Below are positions 1 to 6,563 of a stretch of 64,000 bases of DNA, piece by piece. Below the pieces are notes generated by a model. It did not search any database and was not told the origin of the DNA. It was given only the letters and a program-made list of their open reading frames with translations. The DNA lies in NCBI RefSeq assembly GCF_032271945.1, contig NZ_CP130319.1:2375001-2439000 (forward strand), written 5' to 3'. Both the position numbers and the translations under genes were made by a program. Every line of letters starts with the position of its first letter. The first letter of the stretch is position 1. This stretch comes from Paenibacillus sp. MBLB1832 (GTDB lineage Bacteria > Bacillota > Bacilli > Paenibacillales > NBRC-103111).

Positions 1-129
1 GTGGTGATCAATCATAATGATTCCCAGTTGGAAGCGACCAAGGTGCTCATTGGACTCGATGGTGGAAAATTGTGTAGCGATGGCACTTACCAAGCGATTA
101 TTCACCCTGCTTTAATTTCTGCTGTATAG
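1..129 (+). CDS. spoIIGA: SpoIIGA, sigma-E processing peptidase, C-terminal 42 codons
   Basis: Frame 1 is open from the first base to a TAG at 127-129. The fragment contains KVLIGLDGGKL and ends GTYQAIIHPALISAV. The gene directly upstream of sigE in Bacillales is spoIIGA, the membrane aspartic protease that removes the pro-sequence of sigma-E in the mother cell. The short IIHPAL-type tail fits the conserved end of that family. Only the end of the gene is in the window, so no catalytic residue can be checked. The identification rests mainly on position: 90 bases separate its stop from the sigE start, and the two are normally co-transcribed. Confidence 0.7.
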   Translation: MVINHNDSQLEATKVLIGLDGGKLCSDGTYQAIIHPALISAV

Positions 130-183
130 CGCTTTCACAGAAGTCAGTTTTCCTATGGAACACGGACTAAATCGTACGAAGTA

Positions 184-202
184 AGTTTTGCATAGCAAAA
201 CT
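184..202 (+). repeat. Perfect 8-bp hairpin just ahead of the sigE ribosome binding site
   Basis: AGTTTTGC at 184-191 and GCAAAACT at 195-202 are perfect inverted repeats around the loop ATA. The AGGAGG ribosome binding site of sigE begins only 4 bases later, at 206. There is no T-run, so this is not a terminator. A near-identical element (TACGAA, then GTTTTGC-n3-GCAAAAC, then AAGGAGG) precedes divIVA at 5669-5685. Role unknown; a 5' mRNA stabilising or translation-tuning hairpin is an inference. Confidence 0.75.
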
Positions 203-219
203 CTTAGGAGGAAACTAAC

Positions 220-942
220 ATGTTCTTGAAGTGGAAACTGCTTGTTCAACTAGCGTATTATCGGGTATTGATGTTTCTCGGTCTCAAAGGGGAGGAAATC
301 TATTACATAGGCGGCAGTGAAGCGTTGCCACCACCCTTAACACGTGAAGAAGAAGAATACTTACTGGAGAAATTACCATCCGGGGACGCGGCTATTCGTG
401 CCATGCTGATCGAGCGCAACCTGAGATTGGTTGTTTATATAGCGAGGAAATTCGAGAACACCGGGATTAACATTGAGGATTTAGTTTCAATTGGTGCGAT
501 TGGGCTTATTAAAGCCGTGAACACCTTCGATCCTGAGAAAAAGATTAAATTGGCGACCTATGCATCGCGGTGTATTGAGAATGAAATTCTGATGTACTTG
601 CGCCGGAATAGTAAAATCCGAACGGAGGTCTCCTTCGATGAACCGCTGAATATCGATTGGGATGGCAACGAACTGCTCTTATCGGATGTGCTCGGCACAG
701 AAAATGATACGATTTATCGCAATATCGAAGAGCAGGTAGATAGAAAGCTGCTGCATAAAGCGCTGGATCGACTGAGTGAGCGTGAACGCATCATTATGGA
801 GCTCCGTTTCGGTCTACAAGATGGGGAAGAAAAAACCCAAAAAGACGTTGCTGATTTATTGGGTATTTCTCAATCCTATATCTCCAGACTCGAAAAAAGG
901 ATCATTAAACGTCTGCGCAAGGAATTTAATAAGATGGTCTAA
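220..942 (+). CDS. sigE: RNA polymerase sporulation sigma factor E (pro-form)
   Basis: This 240-residue protein is the mother-cell sigma factor made as inactive pro-sigma-E and activated by SpoIIGA cleavage near residues 27-29. The basic, hydrophobic first 25 residues followed by [13 protein letters not shown] are the signature pro-sequence and junction. Region 2 starts near residue 65 ([14 protein letters not shown], then [14 protein letters not shown]), and region 4 with its helix-turn-helix is at about 180-236 ([22 protein letters not shown]). The end [11 protein letters not shown] and the overall length match the Bacillus protein closely. The ATG is set by AGGAGG at 206-211. It lies between spoIIGA and sigG, the standard order. 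Confidence 0.98.
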   Translation: MFLKWKLLVQLAYYRVLMFLGLKGEEIYYIGGSEALPPPLTREEEEYLLEKLPSGDAAIRAMLIERNLRLVVYIARKFENTGINIEDLVSIGAIGLIKAVNTFDPEKKIKLATYASRCIENEILMYLRRNSKIRTEVSFDEPLNIDWDGNELLLSDVLGTENDTIYRNIEEQVDRKLLHKALDRLSERERIIMELRFGLQDGEEKTQKDVADLLGISQSYISRLEKRIIKRLRKEFNKMV

Positions 943-1040
943 AAATTTTTTTGTCGAGGTCATATCGAAATTGTTCAACAGTCACGGGAGGGAGCAAGTT
1001 AGTACCCTTTTGTCAAGTGGCTGGAGGACGGATGGGGTAG

Positions 1041-1070
1041 GAATAAATCGACCGCTCACGGGGATAATTA
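1041..1070 (+). promoter_or_regulatory. Candidate forespore-type promoter of sigG
   Basis: GAATA at 1041-1045 and GGGATAATTA at 1061-1070, 15 bases apart, resemble the -35 (GyATA) and -10 (GGnnAnAnT) boxes used by sigma-F and sigma-G. The site is about 33 bases ahead of the sigG start, in a 160-base gap where such a promoter is expected from Bacillus. The match is imperfect and was found by eye. Confidence 0.4.
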
Positions 1071-1102
1071 ACAGTAATGTTTCTCCTTGGGAGGTAATCA
1101 CG

Positions 1103-1885
1103 ATGACCCGAAATAAAGTTGAGATATGTGGAGTTGATACCGCCAAACTGCCTGTTCTGACCAATGCAGAAATGCGTGAGTTGTTCACTGACTTGCAAAC
1201 TAAACAGGAAAGAACTGCAAGAGAGAAATTGGTCAATGGCAACTTACGGTTGGTTCTGAGTGTGATTCAGCGGTTCAACAATCGTGGAGAGTATGTGGAC
1301 GATCTCTTCCAAGTTGGTTGTATTGGTTTGATGAAAGCCATCGATAATTTTGATTTGAGTCAAAATGTCAAATTCTCGACCTATGCGGTTCCGATGATTA
1401 TAGGTGAGATACGCCGCTACTTACGAGACAATAACCCGATTCGCGTTTCTCGTTCCTTGAGAGATATTGCTTACAAAGCTTTACAAGTGAGAGACAGCTT
1501 AACGAATCAAAATTCGCGCGAGCCGTCGATTTATGAAATTTCCGAAGCGCTCAATGTTCCGAAAGAAGATGTGGTATTCGCCCTGGACGCGATTCAGGAT
1601 CCGGTTTCGTTATTTGAACCAATCTATCATGATGGGGGAGATCCCATTTATGTCATGGACCAAATTAGTGATGAGCGAAATAAGGACATGTCCTGGATTG
1701 AAGGTATTGCCTTACGCGAGGCGATGCATAAGCTGAACGCCAGAGAGAAAATGATTCTTTCTATGCGATTCTTTGAAGGTAAGACCCAAATGGAAGTTGC
1801 GGATGAAATCGGTATTTCGCAGGCGCAAGTGTCAAGGCTTGAAAAATCCGCGATCTGCCAAATGCAGAAACATGTGAAAACGTAA
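1103..1885 (+). CDS. sigG: RNA polymerase sporulation sigma factor G
   Basis: This is the late forespore sigma factor, 260 residues, the usual length for the family. It begins MTRNKVEICGVDTAKLPVL, typical for SigG. Region 2 contains LVNGNLRLVLSVIQRF and FSTYAVPMIIGEIRRYLRD, region 3 follows at about 120-175, and region 4 contains KTQMEVADEIGISQAQVSRLEK near the C-terminus. The frame is open much further upstream (to 776), but that part overlaps sigE and is unlike any sigma factor. The ATG at 1103 has GGGAGG at 1089-1094 with 8-base spacing. A strong terminator follows the gene. Confidence 0.98.
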   Translation: MTRNKVEICGVDTAKLPVLTNAEMRELFTDLQTKQERTAREKLVNGNLRLVLSVIQRFNNRGEYVDDLFQVGCIGLMKAIDNFDLSQNVKFSTYAVPMIIGEIRRYLRDNNPIRVSRSLRDIAYKALQVRDSLTNQNSREPSIYEISEALNVPKEDVVFALDAIQDPVSLFEPIYHDGGDPIYVMDQISDERNKDMSWIEGIALREAMHKLNAREKMILSMRFFEGKTQMEVADEIGISQAQVSRLEKSAICQMQKHVKT

Positions 1886-1909
1886 ATGGCAATCAACAAA
1901 GACTGGATC

Positions 1910-1944
1910 GGCCTGTGCAGACAAGCTGTGAAGGTCTTTTTTTT
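1910..1944 (+). terminator. Rho-independent terminator after sigG
   Basis: GGCCTGTGCAG and CTGTGAAGGTC form an 11-position stem, with some wobble pairs and a mismatch, around ACAAG. It is followed by eight T at 1937-1944. It ends the spoIIGA-sigE-sigG unit. Confidence 0.7.
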
Positions 1945-2029
1945 CTACACAGGACATTTTGCTGGGCAGGCACATATACTAATATCAAATCCCTTCACTT
2001 TGATAATGAGATGCGTGGTGATAAAGCAC

Positions 2030-2329
2030 ATGAAAATATCTGATTTCCAGACGAAGGACGTAATCAATATTGTGGACGGCAAGAAGCTTGGACAAATCAG
2101 TGATTTGGAGCTTGATCTGCGGCAAGGACGGATCGATGCTATCGTTGTGCCGAATCAAACCCGATTTTTCGGACTTTTCGGTTCTGGAACCGATGTGATC
2201 ATTCCTTGGAAGCATATCGTGAAAATTGGTGCTGATGTAGTACTCGTGAAGCTTGAGGATGTGCGACCGTACCGGCAAACGGACGATACGGACAGTGTTT
2301 ATGAGTTTAACCGTCAATATCGGAATTGA
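2030..2329 (+). CDS. ylmC: YlmC/YmxH-family PRC-barrel protein
   Basis: A 99-residue protein beginning MKISDFQTKDVINIVDGKKLGQISDLELD, the PRC-barrel fold typical of the YlmC/YmxH family found beside sigG in sporulating Bacillales. The second half carries GTDVIIPWKHIVKIGADVVLV, the characteristic beta-rich core. Molecular function is not established; PRC barrels bind RNA or protein partners in other systems. The frame extends upstream to 1886, but the family start is MKIS, here the ATG at 2030. Its ribosome binding site is weak (GGTG at about 2016-2019), so a start a few codons upstream cannot be excluded. A terminator follows. Confidence 0.85.
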   Translation: MKISDFQTKDVINIVDGKKLGQISDLELDLRQGRIDAIVVPNQTRFFGLFGSGTDVIIPWKHIVKIGADVVLVKLEDVRPYRQTDDTDSVYEFNRQYRN

Positions 2330-2334
2330 CGGGT

Positions 2335-2361
2335 GACGCACGGGAGGCCGTGTGTCTTTTT
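2335..2361 (+). terminator. Terminator after ylmC
   Basis: GACGCACGG at 2335-2343 pairs with CCGTGTGTC at 2348-2356 (8 Watson-Crick pairs and one wobble) around GAGG. TTTTTG follows. Confidence 0.7.
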
Positions 2362-2411
2362 GTTTTGTATGCTAAAGTAGAGAGTAGATCTGAGAATGGG
2401 AGAGAATGGAC

Positions 2412-3275
2412 ATGGAACCATTTGTGGTGAAATCAGAAACGATAACAGGCCGAGAGGACCGACCAGTCCTTTTACATATCGAACCATGGAGTGGAAAATT
2501 TCCTGAGGTCACGGCAGGCTTTTCAAGCCGTTGGGGTGGCGTGAGTCGGGCGCCCTTTCATTCGTTGAATTGTGGTCTACATGTCAATGATGATCCAAAG
2601 GACGTCGTGATCAATCGTGAGCGCATAGCAGACGTCCTAGGGCTTCCATTTGATGCTTTCACCTATGCGGAGCAGGTACATGGGAAAGACGTCGCGATTG
2701 TGAGTCTGAACGAGCAAGGAAGCGGCAGAGTGGCAAGGGAGACGGCCTTGCAAGCGAAGGATGGTTTTATCACCCAGGAAAAAGGAATCGTGCTTTGTGC
2801 GCAGTTCGCGGATTGTGTCCCGCTGTTCTTCTATGACCCTGTGAAGCGAGTCGTTGCGCTTGCGCATGCGGGTTGGAAAGGAACGGTGTTAAACATTTCC
2901 ATGGCTACAATATCCTTAATGACACATACTTTTGGTAGCCAGCCATCGGACATTTATGCGGTCGTAGGGCCTTCAATTGGCGCCTGCTGCTACGAGGTGG
3001 ATGAAACGGTTGCTTCGAGAGTTAAGCAGGTTCTGGATGAAATGCAATCTTCACAAGAAGAGAAAGCAGCTATTTTAACGGATAAAGGCAATTCGAAGTA
3101 TATGCTGAATTTGCAAGTCATGAATAGGAAATTGATCGAGCAAGCAGGAATTTTGTCGTCCCATATCGAAGTAACACAGTTATGTACGAGTTGCAGAAAT
3201 GACCTTTTCTTTTCGCATCGCAAAGAGGAGGGCTCTACCGGTCGAATGATTGCATGGATCGGCTTGTTGGCATGA
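2412..3275 (+). CDS. pgeF: YfiH/YlmD-family purine nucleoside phosphorylase-like protein (PgeF)
   Basis: This belongs to the DUF152/YfiH family, once called multicopper polyphenol oxidase or laccase domain. Characterised members act as zinc-dependent purine nucleoside enzymes, and the family has been linked to peptidoglycan fidelity. Visible hallmarks are GLHVNDD near residue 56, AEQVHGKD near 82, CAQFADCVPLFFYDP, AHAGWKGT, GPSIGACCYEV and the C-terminal CTSCRNDLFFSHRKE. These supply the conserved His and Cys metal ligands. An in-frame ATG at 2406 has its GGGAGA only 2 bases away, so the ATG at 2412 (8-base spacing) is preferred. The gene stands in the ylm division cluster, 34 bases ahead of ylmE. 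Confidence 0.9.
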   Translation: MEPFVVKSETITGREDRPVLLHIEPWSGKFPEVTAGFSSRWGGVSRAPFHSLNCGLHVNDDPKDVVINRERIADVLGLPFDAFTYAEQVHGKDVAIVSLNEQGSGRVARETALQAKDGFITQEKGIVLCAQFADCVPLFFYDPVKRVVALAHAGWKGTVLNISMATISLMTHTFGSQPSDIYAVVGPSIGACCYEVDETVASRVKQVLDEMQSSQEEKAAILTDKGNSKYMLNLQVMNRKLIEQAGILSSHIEVTQLCTSCRNDLFFSHRKEEGSTGRMIAWIGLLA

Positions 3276-3309
3276 TGGGGCAAGCTGTGTTGAATTGAGG
3301 TGTTGAAGA

Positions 3310-3996
3310 ATGAGCATTGCCGAACAAAAGCAAGAGGTTGAAGCACGCATTGCAGCCGTTTGTCAGCGAGCGGATCGGCAAGTAGAGGACGTTAAAGTCA
3401 TCGCTGTTACCAAGTATGTGTCACTGGAAACGACGCAACAAGTACTGGATATGGGATTACAGCATATAGGTGAGAATCGTTGGCAAGATGTGAAACCGAA
3501 GTGGGAAGCGCTGCATGAACGTGGGACTTGGCATTTCCTTGGACATTTGCAAACGAACAAAGTGAAAGATGTGATCGGTAAATTTGCTTACATTCACTCG
3601 CTTGACCGCATGTCACTGGCGAAGGAATTGGACAAGCAGGGGGCTGCCCTTGGACTTGTCGTGAACTGCTTCCTGCAGGTGAACATCTCGGGAGAAGCGA
3701 CGAAGTATGGCGTTGCGCCTGACCAATTTTTTGCCTTCACCGAGGAAGTCAGTAAGCTTTCGAATATTCGCGTGTGCGGTCTGATGACGATGGCTCCTTA
3801 TGAGCTGGAAGCGGAGGAAACGAGGCCTGTCTTCCGTGGCTTGCGTGAGCTGCGGGATCGACTGAATGAGCGGAAGCTATTCCCGTATGAAGTGACAGAG
3901 CTATCCATGGGCATGTCGGGCGACTTCGAAGTTGCTATTGAAGAGGGAGCCACTTGGGTGCGCTTAGGAACTGTGCTTGTCGGCAAGGAAACCTGA
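3310..3996 (+). CDS. ylmE: YggS/YlmE-family PLP homeostasis protein
   Basis: A 228-residue pyridoxal-phosphate-binding protein of the YggS/PROSC family, a single TIM-barrel domain resembling alanine racemase. Lys35 in VIAVTKYVS is the expected PLP Schiff-base lysine. Other family blocks are HIGENRWQD, WHFLGHLQTNKVK, FLQVNISGEATKYG, GLMTMAPY, and LSMGMSGDFEVAIEEGATWVRLGT at the C-terminus. The family buffers free PLP and amino-acid pools rather than catalysing a known metabolic step. It lies between pgeF and sepF, as in Bacillus. Confidence 0.95.
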   Translation: MSIAEQKQEVEARIAAVCQRADRQVEDVKVIAVTKYVSLETTQQVLDMGLQHIGENRWQDVKPKWEALHERGTWHFLGHLQTNKVKDVIGKFAYIHSLDRMSLAKELDKQGAALGLVVNCFLQVNISGEATKYGVAPDQFFAFTEEVSKLSNIRVCGLMTMAPYELEAEETRPVFRGLRELRDRLNERKLFPYEVTELSMGMSGDFEVAIEEGATWVRLGTVLVGKET

Positions 3997-4043
3997 TATC
4001 AGGCAGGTAATCGGATTTCATATTTTGTTAGGAGGGAACACTT

Positions 4044-4466
4044 GTGGGTGTATATAACCGATTTATGAATTTTCTTGGCCTCCAGGAAGAAGAAGAAATT
4101 GTAGAGCGCGAACGAATTATTGAAACGACGGAAGAACCTGAAACCAATCCTTATGAATTACGTAATAAAAATAAGGCGAATGTCGTAAGTATTCATTCTC
4201 AGAAAAATTCCCGTGTTGTGCTCAGCGAGCCTCGTACCTACGAGGAAACACAAGACATTGCCGATCATTTACGTTCGCGCAGAGCAGTTGTTGTCAATTT
4301 GCAACGTGTACGCAGCGACCAAGCGATTCGAATCGTCGATTTCTTGAGCGGAACCGTTTACGCATTGAATGGGTCTATCTCTAAGCTTGGACCGAATATC
4401 TTCCTCTGCACGCCAGATTCAGTCGATATTCACGGTCACATCTCCGAGATGATAGGCGAAGAATAG
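4044..4466 (+). CDS. sepF: Cell division protein SepF
   Basis: SepF binds FtsZ, bundles its filaments and anchors them to the membrane at the division site. The 140-residue protein starts [18 protein letters not shown], the N-terminal amphipathic membrane-binding helix followed by an acidic linker. The conserved globular domain is at about 60-135 ([20 protein letters not shown], then [13 protein letters not shown] and [11 protein letters not shown]). The start is GTG at 4044, with AGGAGG at 4030-4035. Confidence 0.97.
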   Translation: MGVYNRFMNFLGLQEEEEIVERERIIETTEEPETNPYELRNKNKANVVSIHSQKNSRVVLSEPRTYEETQDIADHLRSRRAVVVNLQRVRSDQAIRIVDFLSGTVYALNGSISKLGPNIFLCTPDSVDIHGHISEMIGEE

Positions 4467-4498
4467 ACGTATATCCTAAGACAGAGGTGGATGACTAG

Positions 4499-4771
4499 GT
4501 GGGTAACGTTATCAGTGTTTTAAGCTTGCTTAAAGAAATTTATTATTTCATGATTATTGGATATTTGATCTTATCTTGGTTTCCGAATGCTCGTGACAGT
4601 TTTGTCGGTGGACTGCTTGCGAAGCTGGTTGAACCTTATTTAGCTCCTTTCCGTAAAATCATTCCGAGCATTGGTTTCATCGATCTTTCGCCAATCGTGG
4701 CGCTGATTGCGTTACAATTCGTGTTTATGGGGATTATTGCGGTACTTCAATTCATTGTGGGGATTTTCTAA
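4499..4771 (+). CDS. ylmG: YlmG/YggT-family membrane protein
   Basis: A 90-residue protein with two membrane segments, about residues 8-26 and 62-88. Between them is the family motif ILSWFPNARDSFVGG...VEPYLAPFRKIIPSIGFIDLSPIVA. YggT/YlmG proteins are inner-membrane proteins near division genes; in chloroplasts and cyanobacteria homologues influence nucleoid and septum organisation, while the bacterial role is unclear. Translation starts at GTG 4499, shortly after AGAGGTGG at 4482-4489. The gene is followed after 2 bases by ylmH, suggesting translational coupling. Confidence 0.92.
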   Translation: MGNVISVLSLLKEIYYFMIIGYLILSWFPNARDSFVGGLLAKLVEPYLAPFRKIIPSIGFIDLSPIVALIALQFVFMGIIAVLQFIVGIF

Positions 4772-4773
4772 TC

Positions 4774-5553
4774 TTGAAAGACATTTACGGACATTTTCAT
4801 TCCGACGAGCATCATTTTGTGGATAAGGCTCTAGATTGGGTGGAACGTGCTGCTGGGCAGCATGTTGTGAAATTAACCGATTTTCTAGACCCCAGACAAG
4901 CCTTTATCTTGAATTCTCTCGTTAACCGAAACGCTGATGTGCATTGCCGCTTCGATGGCGGGTATGATGCTGCAGAACGGAGACGAGCATTGATTGCTCC
5001 AGACTATCGCGTCTTGGAAGGCGAAGACATGGCGATGGCGGTGTTATCGGTTTCTTCGGGGGATGGCAAATTTCTAACATTAGAACATGGAGATTACATG
5101 GGCGCCATTCTTGGACTCGGCATGAAGCGAGACAAGGTTGGCGATATTCATGTTATAGAAGGCGGCTGCCATTGTCTGGTGACACAGGATGCCGCAGATT
5201 ATTTGCATTTGAACCTGTCCCAAGTGCACCGTGTGCACGTTCAGACGGAGTTGCTTCCTTTGGAACAGTTGCAGCTTGCGAAAGTGCAGTTGGAAGAGTT
5301 GCATCTGTCCGTTGCATCGATGCGTATGGACGGGATCGTCAGCGATGTGTTTCGGCTCAGCCGGGCGAAAATTTTGCAGCCGATTCAAGCAGGCCGATGC
5401 CGTGTGAATTGGAAACTGGAAGAGGATCCGAGCAAACCTTTGAAAGAGGGAGATCTGATTTCGTTGCAAGGATTCGGCAGGTTTAAGGTGCTTGAAGTGG
5501 AGGGCATATCGAAAAAGGGTCGAATTCGTGTGAAAATTGGCAAGTATGCATGA
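4774..5553 (+). CDS. ylmH: YlmH, S4-domain RNA-binding protein
   Basis: A 259-residue protein with an N-terminal YlmH domain (FHSDEHHFVDKALDWVERA, then TDFLDPRQAFIL) and a C-terminal S4 RNA-binding domain at about 180-245 (LRMDGIVSDVFRLSRAKILQPIQAGRCRVNWKLEEDPS is summarised here by its SRAK and GRCRVNW cores). YlmH has been reported to act in ribosome-associated quality control by supporting tail elongation on stalled large subunits. The start is TTG at 4774, two bases after the ylmG stop, with GGGGAT at 4758-4763 as its ribosome binding site. Confidence 0.95.
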   Translation: MKDIYGHFHSDEHHFVDKALDWVERAAGQHVVKLTDFLDPRQAFILNSLVNRNADVHCRFDGGYDAAERRRALIAPDYRVLEGEDMAMAVLSVSSGDGKFLTLEHGDYMGAILGLGMKRDKVGDIHVIEGGCHCLVTQDAADYLHLNLSQVHRVHVQTELLPLEQLQLAKVQLEELHLSVASMRMDGIVSDVFRLSRAKILQPIQAGRCRVNWKLEEDPSKPLKEGDLISLQGFGRFKVLEVEGISKKGRIRVKIGKYA

Positions 5554-5574
5554 TCGTGGATAATTTATCCACGA
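5554..5574 (+). repeat. Perfect 9-bp hairpin directly after the ylmH stop codon
   Basis: TCGTGGATA at 5554-5562 and TATCCACGA at 5566-5574 are perfect inverted repeats around ATT. The hairpin begins on the base after the ylmH TGA. No T-run follows, so it is not a standard terminator; an mRNA 3'-end protecting or processing structure is possible. Confidence 0.6.
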
Positions 5575-5668
5575 ACTTTGCAGGAATTGCTAGTTTTCTG
5601 TCGAACTGAACTGTATAGACCTAGGTGTAGGCTGGCGTTCAAGCGCTAAGCATGCACTTACGAAATCA

Positions 5669-5685
5669 GTTTTGCTGCGCAAAAC
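5669..5685 (+). repeat. Perfect 7-bp hairpin just ahead of the divIVA ribosome binding site
   Basis: GTTTTGC at 5669-5675 and GCAAAAC at 5679-5685 flank TGC. AAGGAGG starts at 5689. The preceding TTACGAAATCA parallels TACGAAGTAA ahead of the sigE hairpin, so the two look like copies of one element. Confidence 0.75.
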
Positions 5686-5702
5686 GCGAAGGAGGGGCAC
5701 TG

Positions 5703-6182
5703 ATGCCATTAACACCGTTAGATATACATAATAAAGAGTTTTCTCGTTCATTTCGCGGATATGATGAGGATCAGGTGAATGAATTCCTGGATCAAGTCAT
5801 CAAGGACTATGAGGCTCTAATCCGTGAAAATAAGGATTTGCAAAATCAGACATTAGCTTTACAAGAACGTTTGGATCATTTCACGCATATCGAGGATTCG
5901 CTCAGCAAGACGATTATCGTGGCGCAAGAAGCGGCCGATGAGGTCAGAAACAATTCCAAGAAAGAAGCGCAGCTGATTCTGAAGGAAGCGGAGAAGAATG
6001 CAGACCGGATTATTAATGAATCCTTGACTCGTTCCCGCAAAGTTGCCCTCGAAATCGAAGAATTGAAGAAGCAAGCTTCGATTTATCGGACACGCTTCCG
6101 GACTTTGCTTGAAGCGCAGCTTGAGTTATTGAACACAGAAGGCTGGCAAAGTATGCAGTTTGAACATGCTGAAGAGAGCTAA
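5703..6182 (+). CDS. divIVA: Septum-site/pole-targeting protein DivIVA
   Basis: DivIVA is a coiled-coil protein that recognises negatively curved membrane at septa and poles and recruits partners. The start used is the ATG at 5703 (MPLTPLDIHNKEFSRSFRGYDEDQVNEFLDQVIKDYE), with AAGGAGG at 5689-5695. The longer frame from 5652 would put the hairpin inside coding sequence and lacks a ribosome binding site. The first 60 residues are the membrane-binding domain, with Phe and Arg around SRSFRGYD. Residues about 60-145 are heptad-rich coiled coil with many Lys/Glu/Ala. The 159-residue length is typical. It lies between ylmH and ileS as in Bacillus. Confidence 0.96.
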   Translation: MPLTPLDIHNKEFSRSFRGYDEDQVNEFLDQVIKDYEALIRENKDLQNQTLALQERLDHFTHIEDSLSKTIIVAQEAADEVRNNSKKEAQLILKEAEKNADRIINESLTRSRKVALEIEELKKQASIYRTRFRTLLEAQLELLNTEGWQSMQFEHAEES

Positions 6183-6261
6183 ATTTGATCTAGGCTGATC
6201 GTATATTGACTATGCCTGGTGAATTGGGTATACTCCTGTTAAATGTATCGCAATAAAGCTA

Positions 6262-6517
6262 TGACTGGAACGAGTAGGACGTTATAAGCAGTGTCAGCGA
6301 ATTAGGGTTTTGGTGTGAGCCTAATCTCTGCAGCGTACCGAATATCTCCCAGGAGCGTCTCTTGAATGAAGTAGAGAGAAACGGGTCATGCCGTTACACA
6401 TGATCGAGTGAAGTAGCTGTGTTCAATCGCCAGGGGCGTTTGTTCTTAAGCTCTTAACGAGGGTGGTACCGCGAGTAGAGTTTCTCGTCCCTTTTTGGGG
6501 ATGAGAGGCTTTTTTTG
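6262..6517 (+). promoter_or_regulatory. T-box leader (isoleucine specifier) of ileS
   Basis: The canonical T-box AACGAGGGTGGTACCGCG is at 6456-6473. It is followed by a terminator with stem TCTCGTCCC (6483-6491) / GGGATGAGA (6498-6506) and a T-run at 6509-6515. Upstream, the stem I top is visible as ATTAGG...CCTAAT around TTTTGGTGTGAG. The specifier loop GAATATCTCCC contains ATC at 6344-6346, an isoleucine codon, which agrees with the downstream ileS. Uncharged tRNA-Ile should bind specifier and T-box and switch the terminator to an antiterminator. The 5' boundary is approximate. Confidence 0.95.
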
Positions 6518-6563
6518 TTTTCTAAGAACGTAAACGAGATTGAAGCAGGATGGAGTGGGACGT

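Noticed and set aside
776-1102. Upstream extension of the sigG reading frame
   Set aside because: It overlaps sigE in another frame, has no sigma-factor similarity, and the ATG at 1103 has a proper ribosome binding site and the family N-terminus.
5652-5702. Longer divIVA frame starting MHLRNQFCC
   Set aside because: It would place the conserved hairpin and the AAGGAGG inside coding sequence and lacks its own ribosome binding site.
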